This document shows, one piece after another, positions 16,077 through 24,539 of a stretch of DNA of 64,000 bases. Position 1 is the first letter of the stretch. Each line of letters starts with the position of its first letter. The stretch lies in contig NZ_VUKC01000002.1 in NCBI RefSeq assembly GCF_009193135.1, forward strand, positions 372,001 through 436,000, given 5' to 3'. The stretch comes from Georgenia satyanarayanai. Its GTDB lineage: Bacteria; Actinomycetota; Actinomycetes; Actinomycetales; Actinomycetaceae. The position numbers and the translations under genes are program-made. The notes below the pieces were generated by a model, which worked only from the letters and a program-made list of their open reading frames with translations, was not told the DNA's origin and ran no database searches.

Positions 16077-16676
16077 TCAGCGCGCGGCGCGGGCACGCAG
16101 CTTCTCCGTGAGGCCGAGCCGCACGGTGGGCCACTCGCGGTCGATGATCGAGAAGACGACGACGTCCCGGACGGTGCCGTCGCGCCACACGTCGTGGTGG
16201 CGCAGCACCCCGTCCTGCTTCGCGCCGAGGCTCGCGATCGCCCGCCGGGAGCGGTGGTTGTGCCAGTGGGTGCGCAGCTCGACGGCGATGCACCCGAGGG
16301 TCTCGAAGGCGTGGGTGAGCTGGAGCAGCTTGGCCTCGGTGTTGACGCCGGTTCCTTGGGCGCTCGCGGCGACCCACGTCGAGCCGATCTCGAGGCGGCG
16401 GTTGTCCTCGCGGATGTTGAGGAAGGTCGTCACGCCGAGGGCGGCGCCGTCGGCGTTGCGTCGCAGCACCCACGGGACCACGCGGCCGGCGGCGTGCTGG
16501 GCCAGGCGGGCCGCGACGTCGTCGTGCATGGCCTCGGGGGAGGGGACGCGGGTGTACCAGAGCTCGTGGAGGCGCCCGTCCTGGACGGCCGTGCCCAGCT
16601 CATCCGCGTGGTCCTGCCGGAGCGGCTCGAGCGTGACGAGGGTGCCGGTGAGGGTGGGGGCCGCCGTGAAGCTCAC
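16077..16676 (-). CDS. GNAT-family N-acetyltransferase
   Basis: Acetyl-CoA-dependent acyltransferase of 199 residues, RimJ/RimL-type. Visible: LVTLEPLRQDHADEL strand-helix start, LGVTTFLNIREDNRRLEIGSTWV core beta strands, and the acetyl-CoA loop QGTGVNTEAKLL, followed by VELRTHWHNHRSRRAI as in ribosomal-protein acetyltransferases. GTG 16676 is chosen (AGGA 8 nt upstream); an upstream in-frame ATG at 16709 would start inside copy B of the 64-bp palindrome. The gene is flanked by both copies of that repeat, so it may be a small mobile or shuffled cassette (inference). Confidence 0.88.
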   Translation of the reverse strand: MSFTAAPTLTGTLVTLEPLRQDHADELGTAVQDGRLHELWYTRVPSPEAMHDDVAARLAQHAAGRVVPWVLRRNADGAALGVTTFLNIREDNRRLEIGSTWVAASAQGTGVNTEAKLLQLTHAFETLGCIAVELRTHWHNHRSRRAIASLGAKQDGVLRHHDVWRDGTVRDVVVFSIIDREWPTVRLGLTEKLRARAAR

Positions 16677-16703
16677 CCAACGAATCCTAGAGCCCCCCGA
16701 ACG

Positions 16704-16767
16704 TCGCAATTGGTCACCTGACTGACGGTTATGGCCGGCGAACCGTCACGGAGGCGACCAATTGCGA
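16704..16767. repeat. 64-bp composite palindrome, copy B
   Basis: Same architecture and orientation as copy A: outer arms TCGCAATTGGT/ACCAATTGCGA at 16704-16714 and 16757-16767, inner arm ACTGACGGTT at 16721-16730 with a slightly degenerated partner at 16741-16748 and the same 10-nt loop. It lies in a divergent promoter region, not at a gene end, so a pure terminator role does not explain it. Confidence 0.85.
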
Positions 16768-16829
16768 AGGTGTGGGGGCGGCGGGGTGGCCGGTGGAAGG
16801 AAGTGGCACCGGGTCGTGTTGACCACGAC

Positions 16830-17960
16830 ATGCCCCCTGTTCTCCTCGACCAGCCGCTGCGCGCCCCGGGCCACGCCGACGCCGCGCGCACGGCCGACGT
16901 CGTCGTCATCGGCGCCGGGCAAGCGGGGCTGTCGGCGGCCTACCACCTGCAGCGGCGCGGCTACCGGTCCGCGCTGGAGGAGCACCCGCGCAGCTTCGTC
17001 GTCCTCGACGGCGAGGAGGGTCCGGGCGGGGCGTGGCGCCACCGCTGGGACTCGCTGCGCATGGCGACGGTCAACGGTATCCACGACCTGCCCGGCATGG
17101 AGCAGGACCCGCCGGACGACTGCGAGCCGTCGAACGCCGCCTTGCCGCGGTACTTCGCGCAGTACGAGGAGCGCTTCGACCTGCCCGTGGAACGACCGGT
17201 ACGTGTGGAGTCGGTCGACCGCGCCGACGACGATCCGCGCGGCGCGCTGCGCGTGCGCACCGACCGTGGCACCTGGGTCGCCCGCGCGGTCATCAACGCC
17301 ACCGGCACGTGGCAGCGCCCCTACTGGCCCTACTACCCGGGTCGAGAGACCTTCCTCGGCCGTCAGCTCCACACCGCCGACTACGTCAGTGCCGACGAGC
17401 TCGGCGGCCGGCACGTCGTTGTCGTGGGGGGCGGGATCTCGGCGGTCCAGTTCCTCGCCGAGCTCTCCCAGGTGACGTCGACGACGTGGGTCACCCGCCG
17501 CGAGCCCGTCTGGCGCGACGGCCCGTTCGGACCCGACGAGGGACGCGAGGCGGTCGCCATGGTCGAGGAGCGGGTCCGGGCAGGGCTGCCCCCGCGCTCG
17601 GTGGTCTCGGTGACCGGGCTGCTGTGGACACCGTCGCTCCGGGCGGCGGCGGAGCGCGGCGCCCTGGACCGCCGGCCCATGTTCGAGCGGATCGTTCCCG
17701 ACGGCGTGCGCTGGGCGGACGGCACCGAGCAGGCTGCCGACGTCATCCTGTGGGCGACCGGGTTCCGCGCCCAGCTCGACCACCTCGCGCCGCTGCGGCT
17801 GCGCGGCCACGGGGGTGGGATCGTCATGGACGGCACCCGGGTGGCCGAGGAGCCGCGCGTGCACCTCGTCGGGTACGGGCCGTCGTCGTCGACGATCGGC
17901 GCGAACCGGGCCGGTCGGGACGCCGTCCGGGAGATCGACACCCTCCTCGCCCAGGACTAG
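16830..17960 (+). CDS. FAD/NAD(P)-binding flavoprotein monooxygenase-like
   Basis: Cytoplasmic flavoprotein of 376 residues. N-terminal FAD Rossmann motif VVIGAGQAGLSAAYHLQRRG (~25-44), GGAWRHRWDSL as in flavin monooxygenase and CzcO-like proteins, second Rossmann motif VVVVGGGISAVQFLAEL for NADPH, and the ATG motif ILWATGFR. The family performs NADPH-dependent N- or S-oxygenation or Baeyer-Villiger reactions; substrate unknown. The ATG at 16830 lacks a good Shine-Dalgarno; the open frame upstream runs into repeat copy B, so I place the start here. Confidence 0.85.
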   Translation: MPPVLLDQPLRAPGHADAARTADVVVIGAGQAGLSAAYHLQRRGYRSALEEHPRSFVVLDGEEGPGGAWRHRWDSLRMATVNGIHDLPGMEQDPPDDCEPSNAALPRYFAQYEERFDLPVERPVRVESVDRADDDPRGALRVRTDRGTWVARAVINATGTWQRPYWPYYPGRETFLGRQLHTADYVSADELGGRHVVVVGGGISAVQFLAELSQVTSTTWVTRREPVWRDGPFGPDEGREAVAMVEERVRAGLPPRSVVSVTGLLWTPSLRAAAERGALDRRPMFERIVPDGVRWADGTEQAADVILWATGFRAQLDHLAPLRLRGHGGGIVMDGTRVAEEPRVHLVGYGPSSSTIGANRAGRDAVREIDTLLAQD

Positions 17961-17963
17961 ACG

Positions 17964-18037
17964 GAGGAGTCCGGCTGTCGGCGGAACGGGCCCCCGACGC
18001 CGAGAGCCGGACTCCTCGGGAGGAGTCCGGCTCTCGG
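17964..18037. terminator. three-armed palindrome between convergent genes
   Basis: Arm A (17964-17981), complementary arm A' (18000-18017) and a second A-like arm (18020-18037). A' with the second A forms an 18-bp perfect stem with a GG loop; A' can instead pair with the first A with one mismatch. It lies between the flavoprotein gene and the SpoIID gene, which converge, so a bidirectional terminator is likely. Confidence 0.7.
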
Positions 18038-18046
18038 TGGGGTGCC

Positions 18047-19966
18047 TCAGCCGAGGCGGCGCAGGCCGAGGGTGTCGCGGCGGTCGCCGTTCCAGTCGCC
18101 GACGAGCACCTCGTCGGTGTCCCGGCCAAAGGTGACGACGCGGTCGGCGTCGCCGCCGCTGATCGAGTTCTTCAGGTGGTAGACGTTGCCGCGGCGCACC
18201 CCGAAGGTGTCGCGCCCGTTGCCGTCCCAGTCCCCGACGATGACGTCGTCGTCCGCGCGGCCGTAGGTGATGACGGCGTCGGCGTCGCCACCGGAGAGCG
18301 AGTTCTTCACGTGGTAGACGTTGCCGCGGCGCACGGCGAGGGTGTCGCGCCCGTCGCCGTTCCAGTCACCCACGAGGACGTCGTCGTCCGCGTGCCCGTA
18401 GGTGACGACGCGCTGCGCCGGGCCCGAGCGGTTGTCGTTGCGGATGTGGTACTCGCGGCCGCGGCGCACGGCGATGGAGTCGCGCCCGTCCCCGTCCCAG
18501 TCACCGATGAGGATGACGTCGTTCTCCCGCCCGTAGGGGAAGGAGTAGTCGGCGTTGCCGCCGCGCAGGGTGTTGCTCACGTAGAAGGTCTTGCCGCGGC
18601 GGAGCGTGATGGTGTCGGTGCGGTTGCCGTCCCAGTCACCGATGAGGACCTCGTCGCCGTCCCGGCCGTACTGGAAGACGATCTCGGCCTCGCCGCCGAG
18701 CGTGTTGGACAGGAAGAACCCGGTGGGCGGCGGGGTGACGCGCCACCACTCGCTGAACTGGTCGAAGCGGAAGTTGGTCAGCGTGCGGTCCCCCGTGCTG
18801 CACTCGACCCGGCCCTCGGTGATGCGGCCGCCGAAGGCGCCGTTGCCGTCCCGCTTGGTGATGACGAGGTTCTGCAGGCGCCCCCCGCTCGGGCAGTAGG
18901 CCTCGACGGTGCTCACGCTCAGCCGGCCGGTCCACGTGGTGCGGGTGTCCCCGGGGGCGGTGCCGGTGTAGGGGTCGGCCTTGGCGACGAGGTAGGGGCG
19001 GGTGCTCGCCTTGGACCACCCGCCGTTCGTCGCGGAGAACTGCGTGAACGCCACCGCGCCGCCGTAGGTGCGCACCTCGCCCGCGGTCTCGGCGACCGCG
19101 GTGTTCGTGCTGGCGAACTCCTGGGGGGTGACGACGGCGCCGCCGGCGCGGTCGACGACCGCGCGGCCGCGGTACACCTGGCAGCTCGTCGTGTCACAGG
19201 TGAGTCCGGCGCTGTTGCCGGCGATCTCGGCGAGGACGTAGCTCCGGGCGGCGACCGCCTGGGCCTTGAGGGCGTCCATCTCCCAGTACGACGGGCTCTC
19301 GTGCGGGACGACGCCGCGCAGGTACTGCTCGAGCGCGACGTGGTTGCGCACGTCGAACAGCGTGCTGTTCTCGCGGACCAGCTGGATCGTCCCGCGGTAC
19401 CAGGTGCCGCGTGAGGAGCTCGAGCCGACCACCGCTCCGACGTTGTCGTTGTTGGTGTCGCGGGCGGTGACGGTGAGCTCGGTCGCGGTGAAGGCATGGA
19501 CCGGGCCGGCGCTGCCGTCGGCCGTCGTGTGACGGACCCAGAAGCGGTCGTTCTCCCTGCGGTCGACGGTGACGTACCCGCCCGCGTAGGAGCGGGTGGT
19601 GTTGCCCGCGCCCGCGACCTGGAGGCGGGCCGCCCCCTGCGGGGCCCACAGGGTCACCGACCCCGTGTCCTGATGGGCCATGAGGCGCACCCGCAGCGTG
19701 CTGTTGCCCACCGAGCCGACGGAGGTCCCCGGGTAGTAGAACCCGAGGATCTGCCGGTAGGTCAGCCCCTGGAGGGCCGCACCCTGCGCGCCCCACTGGG
19801 ACATGCCGATGCCGTGGCCCCAGCCGCGCCCCTGGATCTCCCACGAGCCGGAGCTCGGGCGGGGGTAGCTCTCCTCGGCGGAGGCCGCGCCGGGCAGGCC
19901 GACGACCACCCCGAGGGCGAGGACCGCCGCCAGGGCGGAGGAGAGAAGACGACGGACGGAACGCAT
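18047..19966 (-). CDS. secreted SpoIID/LytB-domain protein with five C-terminal repeats
   Basis: Exported protein of 639 residues. Signal peptide (RRLLSS...GLPGAASA, cleavage near residue 30), then GRGWGHGIGMSQWGAQGAAL and a SpoIID domain (LEQYLRGVVPHES, KAQAVAARSYVLAE, TNGGWSK) of the type that binds or cleaves peptidoglycan glycans. The C-terminus (~415-639) is five tandem ~46-residue units of the form [LV]xNxLxGG-A-YGR-D-V-GDWDGNGRDT-VRRG-Y, an FG-GAP/VCBS-like propeller series with Asp-rich Ca-binding loops. Start ATG 19966 has GAGG 5 nt upstream; an open extension to 20104 has no start context. Likely a cell-surface wall-associated protein. Confidence 0.88.
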   Translation of the reverse strand: MRSVRRLLSSALAAVLALGVVVGLPGAASAEESYPRPSSGSWEIQGRGWGHGIGMSQWGAQGAALQGLTYRQILGFYYPGTSVGSVGNSTLRVRLMAHQDTGSVTLWAPQGAARLQVAGAGNTTRSYAGGYVTVDRRENDRFWVRHTTADGSAGPVHAFTATELTVTARDTNNDNVGAVVGSSSSRGTWYRGTIQLVRENSTLFDVRNHVALEQYLRGVVPHESPSYWEMDALKAQAVAARSYVLAEIAGNSAGLTCDTTSCQVYRGRAVVDRAGGAVVTPQEFASTNTAVAETAGEVRTYGGAVAFTQFSATNGGWSKASTRPYLVAKADPYTGTAPGDTRTTWTGRLSVSTVEAYCPSGGRLQNLVITKRDGNGAFGGRITEGRVECSTGDRTLTNFRFDQFSEWWRVTPPPTGFFLSNTLGGEAEIVFQYGRDGDEVLIGDWDGNRTDTITLRRGKTFYVSNTLRGGNADYSFPYGRENDVILIGDWDGDGRDSIAVRRGREYHIRNDNRSGPAQRVVTYGHADDDVLVGDWNGDGRDTLAVRRGNVYHVKNSLSGGDADAVITYGRADDDVIVGDWDGNGRDTFGVRRGNVYHLKNSISGGDADRVVTFGRDTDEVLVGDWNGDRRDTLGLRRLG

Positions 19967-20093
19967 GGCGGCCTCGGCAGGTTCAGGAGTCGGAGTGTCT
20001 CCGATCGAGGATAAGCGCCGGCACCGACGCCCGTCTGCCCCTCGGCGAAGAATGGCATTCGGGGGCAGGGCAGGTGCCCCGCCGGGCCACCCT

Positions 20094-20159
20094 GGGACGC
20101 ACATCCCGTCCGGTCCAGGGCGCTGGCAAGCGCTTGCTGCCTGACGGGATGTGCGTCCC
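20094..20159 (-). terminator. long inverted repeat downstream of hrpA
   Basis: Perfect 17-bp arms, GGGACGCACATCCCGTC (20094-20110) and its complement (20143-20159). They enclose a 32-nt loop that itself contains the 12-bp perfect palindrome GCAAGCGCTTGC (20126-20137). It begins 18 bp after the hrpA stop and precedes the co-directional SpoIID gene, so it probably terminates hrpA transcription. Confidence 0.7.
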
Positions 20160-20177
20160 GGACGAGAGGCCGGTGGG

Positions 20178-23100
20178 TCAGGCGCTGGCGAGCAGCTTGC
20201 GGATGCGCTTCTCGCTCACCTTGACCGGGGTGCCGAGCTGCTGGGCGAAGAGGCTGACGCGCAGCTCCTCGATGAGCCAGCGCACCTCCTCCAGCGTCGC
20301 GGCGCGCGAGGGGTCGGCCGTCGCGTGGCGGGCGGCGGAGGCCGCGGCCTCGTACTCCTCCTCCAGCTCGCCCACGCGCCAGGCGAGGTTGGCGTCCTGG
20401 TGGACGTTGTCCTTCGCGCGCTCGACCCGCCGCCGGGCGGCCCGCAGGTAGCGCGGGAGGTGGGCGAGGCGGTCGGGCGGGGTGCGGGAGACGAAGCCGG
20501 GGTAGACGATCCGCGCGGCCTGGTCGCGCACGTCGGTGAGGGTGTTGAGGAGGAACATCGAGGTCGCGTCCCTGACCGAGGCCTCGAGCTCGCGCTGCGC
20601 CTCGAGCGCCGCCACCACCTGGCCCACCACCCGGTAGACCCGCTCCTCGAGGCCCGCGCGGACGGCGTCGCGCAGCTGCCCGTAGCGAGGGGCGTCCATC
20701 GGCTCGCGGCCGCCGTGCGCCGCGACCCACTCGTCGGCCAGCGCCGTCACGGCGGCCAGCTGGACGTCCGCCACGAGGGACTCGGTGTCGCGGTAGGGGC
20801 TGGCGGCAAGGGTGAGCGCCTCGCGGCCGGTCCAGCGGGACGTCACGCGCGCGCTCGCCAGCGCCGTCTCCTGCAGCAGCAGGCGCCGCACGCCGCGCCG
20901 GTGCGCGCGCCCCTGCTCACGGGAGTCGGCGAGGACGAGGAGGTCCACCCGTGGCGGCTTCCCCCGCTCGGCGGCCACCTCGGCGAGCGCCGGGTACCCG
21001 CGCACGAGCAGACCCTGCGGTCCGGTCGACTCCACCTGGGCCGGGATCGTGCCGACCGCGGGCCACCCGGCGAGCCCGTGCTCCTCCGCGAGAGCCGGCA
21101 CCGACGGGCGCACGCCCGCGGCGGGGGCGGTTCCCGACGGCGCTGCCTGCGCCGTCGTCGTCCTCGTCCCGCCCGACTGCCCGCGGGCCTCCTCCATCGC
21201 CAGCTGGACGGCGCCCTTGACGGCACTGCGCACGGCGGCCTGGGTCTGCGCGGCGAGGCGCCGCTGGAGCGTGGGCAGGGAGGTGCTCTCCCCGAGGACC
21301 TTGCCCGTGTCGTCGACGACGCGGAAGGTGAGGCGCAGGTGGGAGGGCAGCTTCTCCTCGTCCCAGGCGTCGGCGGGGAGCTCGACGTCGCGCGCCATGG
21401 CGACGGCGGCGGTGAACGCCTCCCGGAAGGACGGCGCGCCGAAGGGCGCGGGCGCCACCTCCGGCCACGGCGGCAGCAGCGCGAGCACCTCGCGGGCGAC
21501 GTCGGGGGCCGGCACGAGCTGGACGCGCACCTTCTTGGGCAGCGAGCGGATCGTCGCGACGGCGAGGTCGGGCAGCAGCCCGGGCACGAGCCAGTCGAAG
21601 CCGTCGGGACGCAGCCGCCCGAGCACGCTGATCGGCACGTGGACGGTGACGCCGTCGGCGGCGGTGCCGGGCTCGAACTGGTAGGTGAGGGGCAGGGTGA
21701 GGTCGCCCTGCTTCCACGTGTCGGGGAAGTCGCCCGAGGTGACGTCCGGCTCGCCGCCGAAGAGGAGCTCGCGGGTGAAGTCGAGGAGCTCCGGCTCCTC
21801 GTGGCGGTGCTTCTTCCACCACGAGTCGAAGTGCCGGGTGCTGACGACCGACTCGGGCAGGCGCTCGTCGTAGAAGTCGTAGATGCCGTTCTCGTCGATG
21901 ACGAGGTCCCGGCGGCGGGTGCGGTTCTCCAGCTCCTCGGCCTCGGCGAGCAGCTCGCGGTTGTGGGCCCAGAACTTGTGGTGGGTGCGCCACTCGCCCT
22001 GGACGAGCGCGTGCCGGATGAACAGCTCGCGGGCCAGCGCGCGGGCGGAGGTGGTGCCGACGCTCGCGAGCGGCACGGTCCGGTCCGCGACCAGCGTCAT
22101 CCCGTAGAGGAGGACCTTCTCGTGGACCATGGCCGCGCCCTGCCGGGCGGACCAGTACGGCTCGGAGTGGACCTTCTTCGTCAGGTGCGCGGCGGCCGGC
22201 TCCACCCACGAGGGCTGGATGCGCGCGGCGGTCCGCGCGAACAGCCGCGACGTCTCGACCAGCTCGGCGGCCATCACCCAGTCGTAGGTCTTCTTCGCCA
22301 GCCCCGAGCCGGGCCACACGACGAAGCGCGTGCCGCGCGCTCCGGCGTACTCGCGGCGGCGCTCGTCGTAGCTGCCGAGGTTGGACAGCAGGCCCACGAG
22401 CAGCGACTGGTGGATCGCGTCGGCGCTCGCGGCGTCGGAGGACTGCCCGACGGCGACGGCGGCCGCCGCGGGGTCCTCACCGACCTCGTCGGCGTGGGGC
22501 AGCGCGAGCGGCCGCATGGTGAGGCCGAGGGGCTTGGCGAGCTGGCGCAGCTGGCTGACGACGTCCTGCCACTCGCGCACCCGCAGGTAGTTGAGGTACT
22601 CCGCCCGGCACAGCCGCCGGAACGCCGAGCCGGACAGGTCGCGCTGCTGGGTGCGCAGGTAGCGCCAGAGGTTGAGGTAGGCGAGGAAGTCGGAGGTCGG
22701 GTCGGTGAAGCGGCGGTGCTTGGCGTCGGCGGCCTGCTGGTGCTCGGTGGGCCGCTCGCGCACGTCCTGCACCGACAGCGCCGCGACGATGACCATGACC
22801 TCGGCCGCGCAGCCGTTCTGCTGCGCCTCCAGGAGCATGCGCCCGAGCCGCGGGTCGATCGGCAGGCGGGCGAGCTGGCGCCCGACGGCGGTGAGCCGGT
22901 GCCGTCCCGCCCCGCCCGGACGGGCGTCCTCGTCGGCGGCCTCGAGCGCCCCGATCTCGACGAGCAGCTGGACGCCGTCACGCACCGCGCGGGTGTCGGG
23001 CTGGTCGACGAAGGGGAAGTCCTCGACGTCGCCGAGCCCGAGCGCCGCCATCTGGAGGATGACCGAGGCCAGGGAGGTGCGGAGGATCTCCGGCTCGGTG

Positions 23101-24425
23101 AACTCCGGCCGCGACTCGTAGTCGGTGCGCGAGTAGAGGCGGATGGCGACGCCGTCGGCCACGCGGCCGCAGCGGCCCGAGCGCTGGTTCGCGCTCGCCT
23201 GGGAGATCGCCTCGATCGGCAGCCGCTGCACCTTGGTGCGGTTGGAGTAGCGGGAGATGCGCGCCGTTCCCGGGTCGACGACGTAACGGATCCCCGGCAC
23301 CGTCAGGGAGGTCTCGGCGACGTTCGTCGCGAGCACGACGCGCCGGTGGCGGTGCGGCTCGAAGACCCGGTGCTGCTCCGCGGCGGACAGGCGCGCGTAC
23401 AGGGGGACGACCTCGACGACGCCGGGCTGGCCGGCGCTCGCCCGGCCCGCGTACCGGGGCCCGAGGTGCTCGGCGAGCGCGACGTCGGTGTCCCGGATCT
23501 CCCGCTCGCCGGAGAGGAAGACGAGGATGTCGCCGGGCCCTTCGGCGAGGAGCTCGTCGACGGCGCGGCTGATCGCCGTCGGCTGGTCGAGCTCCTCCTC
23601 GCGGGTGGCGGGTGCGTCGTCCTCGCCGTCGTCGTCGGTGTCGGGGACGAGGGGCCGGTAGCGGACCTCGACGGGGTAGGTGCGTCCGGAGACCTCGACG
23701 ACGGGCGCCGGGACCCGCTCGCCGTCCTCGCCGTCGCGGCCGAAGTGGGCGGCGAACCGGGCGGAGTCGATGGTCGCGGAGGTGATGACGACCTTGAGGT
23801 CGGGGCGGCGCGGCAGCAGGCGGGCGAGGTAGCCGAGGATGAAGTCGATGTTGAGGGACCGCTCGTGGGCCTCGTCGACGATGATCGTGTCGTAGCGGCG
23901 CAGCATCGGGTCGCGCTGGATCTCGGCGAGGAGGATGCCGTCGGTCATGAGCTTGACGAGCGTCGTGGGCCCGACCTCGTCGGTGAAGCGGACCTGGTAG
24001 CCGACCGCGCCGCCGAGCGACACCTCGAGCTCCTCGGCGATGCGCTCGGCGACGGTCCGGGCGGCGATGCGGCGCGGCTGGGTGTGCCCGATGGTGCCGG
24101 TGACGCCCCGGCCCAGCTCGAGGCAGATCTTCGGCAGCTGGGTCGTCTTCCCCGAGCCGGTCTCCCCGGAGACGATGACGACCTGGTTGTCCCGGATCGC
24201 CGCGGCGATCTCCTCGCGGCGCGCGGAGACGGGCAGCTGCTCGGGGTAGGTGATCGTCGGGACGGCGGCGCGGCGCGCCTCCAGCTGCTCGGGGGAGTGC
24301 CCGCGGTGCTCGGCCGGGCGGCGGCCACCGGAGCGGCGACGGCGCCCGCCGCGCCCGCCGTCGTCGGCTCGCCTGGGCGGCCTTCCGCCGTCGGCGTGCT
24401 GCGCGGCGCCCCGCTCCGTGGTCAC
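20178..24425 (-). CDS. hrpA: ATP-dependent RNA helicase HrpA
   Basis: DEAH-box helicase of 1,415 residues, the length of actinobacterial HrpA. Walker A GETGSGKT at 87-94, DEAH box within VDEAHERSLNIDF, motif III TSATID, helicase C with VLATNVAETSLTVPGIRYVVD and QRSGRCGRV, then HA2 and OB-fold regions and a long DUF3418 C-terminus (KVRVQLVP...EEVRWLIEELRVSLFAQQLGTP). The N-terminal ~45 residues are Arg/Gly-rich and disordered. It unwinds RNA; in E. coli it rescues stalled ribosomes. GTG 24425 is chosen; the frame stays open to 25652 but only antisense to the next gene. The opposite strand carries a 1,794-codon shadow frame. Confidence 0.95.
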   Translation of the reverse strand: MTTERGAAQHADGGRPPRRADDGGRGGRRRRSGGRRPAEHRGHSPEQLEARRAAVPTITYPEQLPVSARREEIAAAIRDNQVVIVSGETGSGKTTQLPKICLELGRGVTGTIGHTQPRRIAARTVAERIAEELEVSLGGAVGYQVRFTDEVGPTTLVKLMTDGILLAEIQRDPMLRRYDTIIVDEAHERSLNIDFILGYLARLLPRRPDLKVVITSATIDSARFAAHFGRDGEDGERVPAPVVEVSGRTYPVEVRYRPLVPDTDDDGEDDAPATREEELDQPTAISRAVDELLAEGPGDILVFLSGEREIRDTDVALAEHLGPRYAGRASAGQPGVVEVVPLYARLSAAEQHRVFEPHRHRRVVLATNVAETSLTVPGIRYVVDPGTARISRYSNRTKVQRLPIEAISQASANQRSGRCGRVADGVAIRLYSRTDYESRPEFTEPEILRTSLASVILQMAALGLGDVEDFPFVDQPDTRAVRDGVQLLVEIGALEAADEDARPGGAGRHRLTAVGRQLARLPIDPRLGRMLLEAQQNGCAAEVMVIVAALSVQDVRERPTEHQQAADAKHRRFTDPTSDFLAYLNLWRYLRTQQRDLSGSAFRRLCRAEYLNYLRVREWQDVVSQLRQLAKPLGLTMRPLALPHADEVGEDPAAAAVAVGQSSDAASADAIHQSLLVGLLSNLGSYDERRREYAGARGTRFVVWPGSGLAKKTYDWVMAAELVETSRLFARTAARIQPSWVEPAAAHLTKKVHSEPYWSARQGAAMVHEKVLLYGMTLVADRTVPLASVGTTSARALARELFIRHALVQGEWRTHHKFWAHNRELLAEAEELENRTRRRDLVIDENGIYDFYDERLPESVVSTRHFDSWWKKHRHEEPELLDFTRELLFGGEPDVTSGDFPDTWKQGDLTLPLTYQFEPGTAADGVTVHVPISVLGRLRPDGFDWLVPGLLPDLAVATIRSLPKKVRVQLVPAPDVAREVLALLPPWPEVAPAPFGAPSFREAFTAAVAMARDVELPADAWDEEKLPSHLRLTFRVVDDTGKVLGESTSLPTLQRRLAAQTQAAVRSAVKGAVQLAMEEARGQSGGTRTTTAQAAPSGTAPAAGVRPSVPALAEEHGLAGWPAVGTIPAQVESTGPQGLLVRGYPALAEVAAERGKPPRVDLLVLADSREQGRAHRRGVRRLLLQETALASARVTSRWTGREALTLAASPYRDTESLVADVQLAAVTALADEWVAAHGGREPMDAPRYGQLRDAVRAGLEERVYRVVGQVVAALEAQRELEASVRDATSMFLLNTLTDVRDQAARIVYPGFVSRTPPDRLAHLPRYLRAARRRVERAKDNVHQDANLAWRVGELEEEYEAAASAARHATADPSRAATLEEVRWLIEELRVSLFAQQLGTPVKVSEKRIRKLLASA

Positions 24426-24539
24426 GGTCGACCATTCTCTCCGATCCCGGACGCCGGGGGCACCCCGTTTCCTCCGGGTGAACGGCGGGGGCGGCGAGGT
24501 CCCCACCGAGGCTGCCGGCCGGCGGTGGACAATGGCGCG

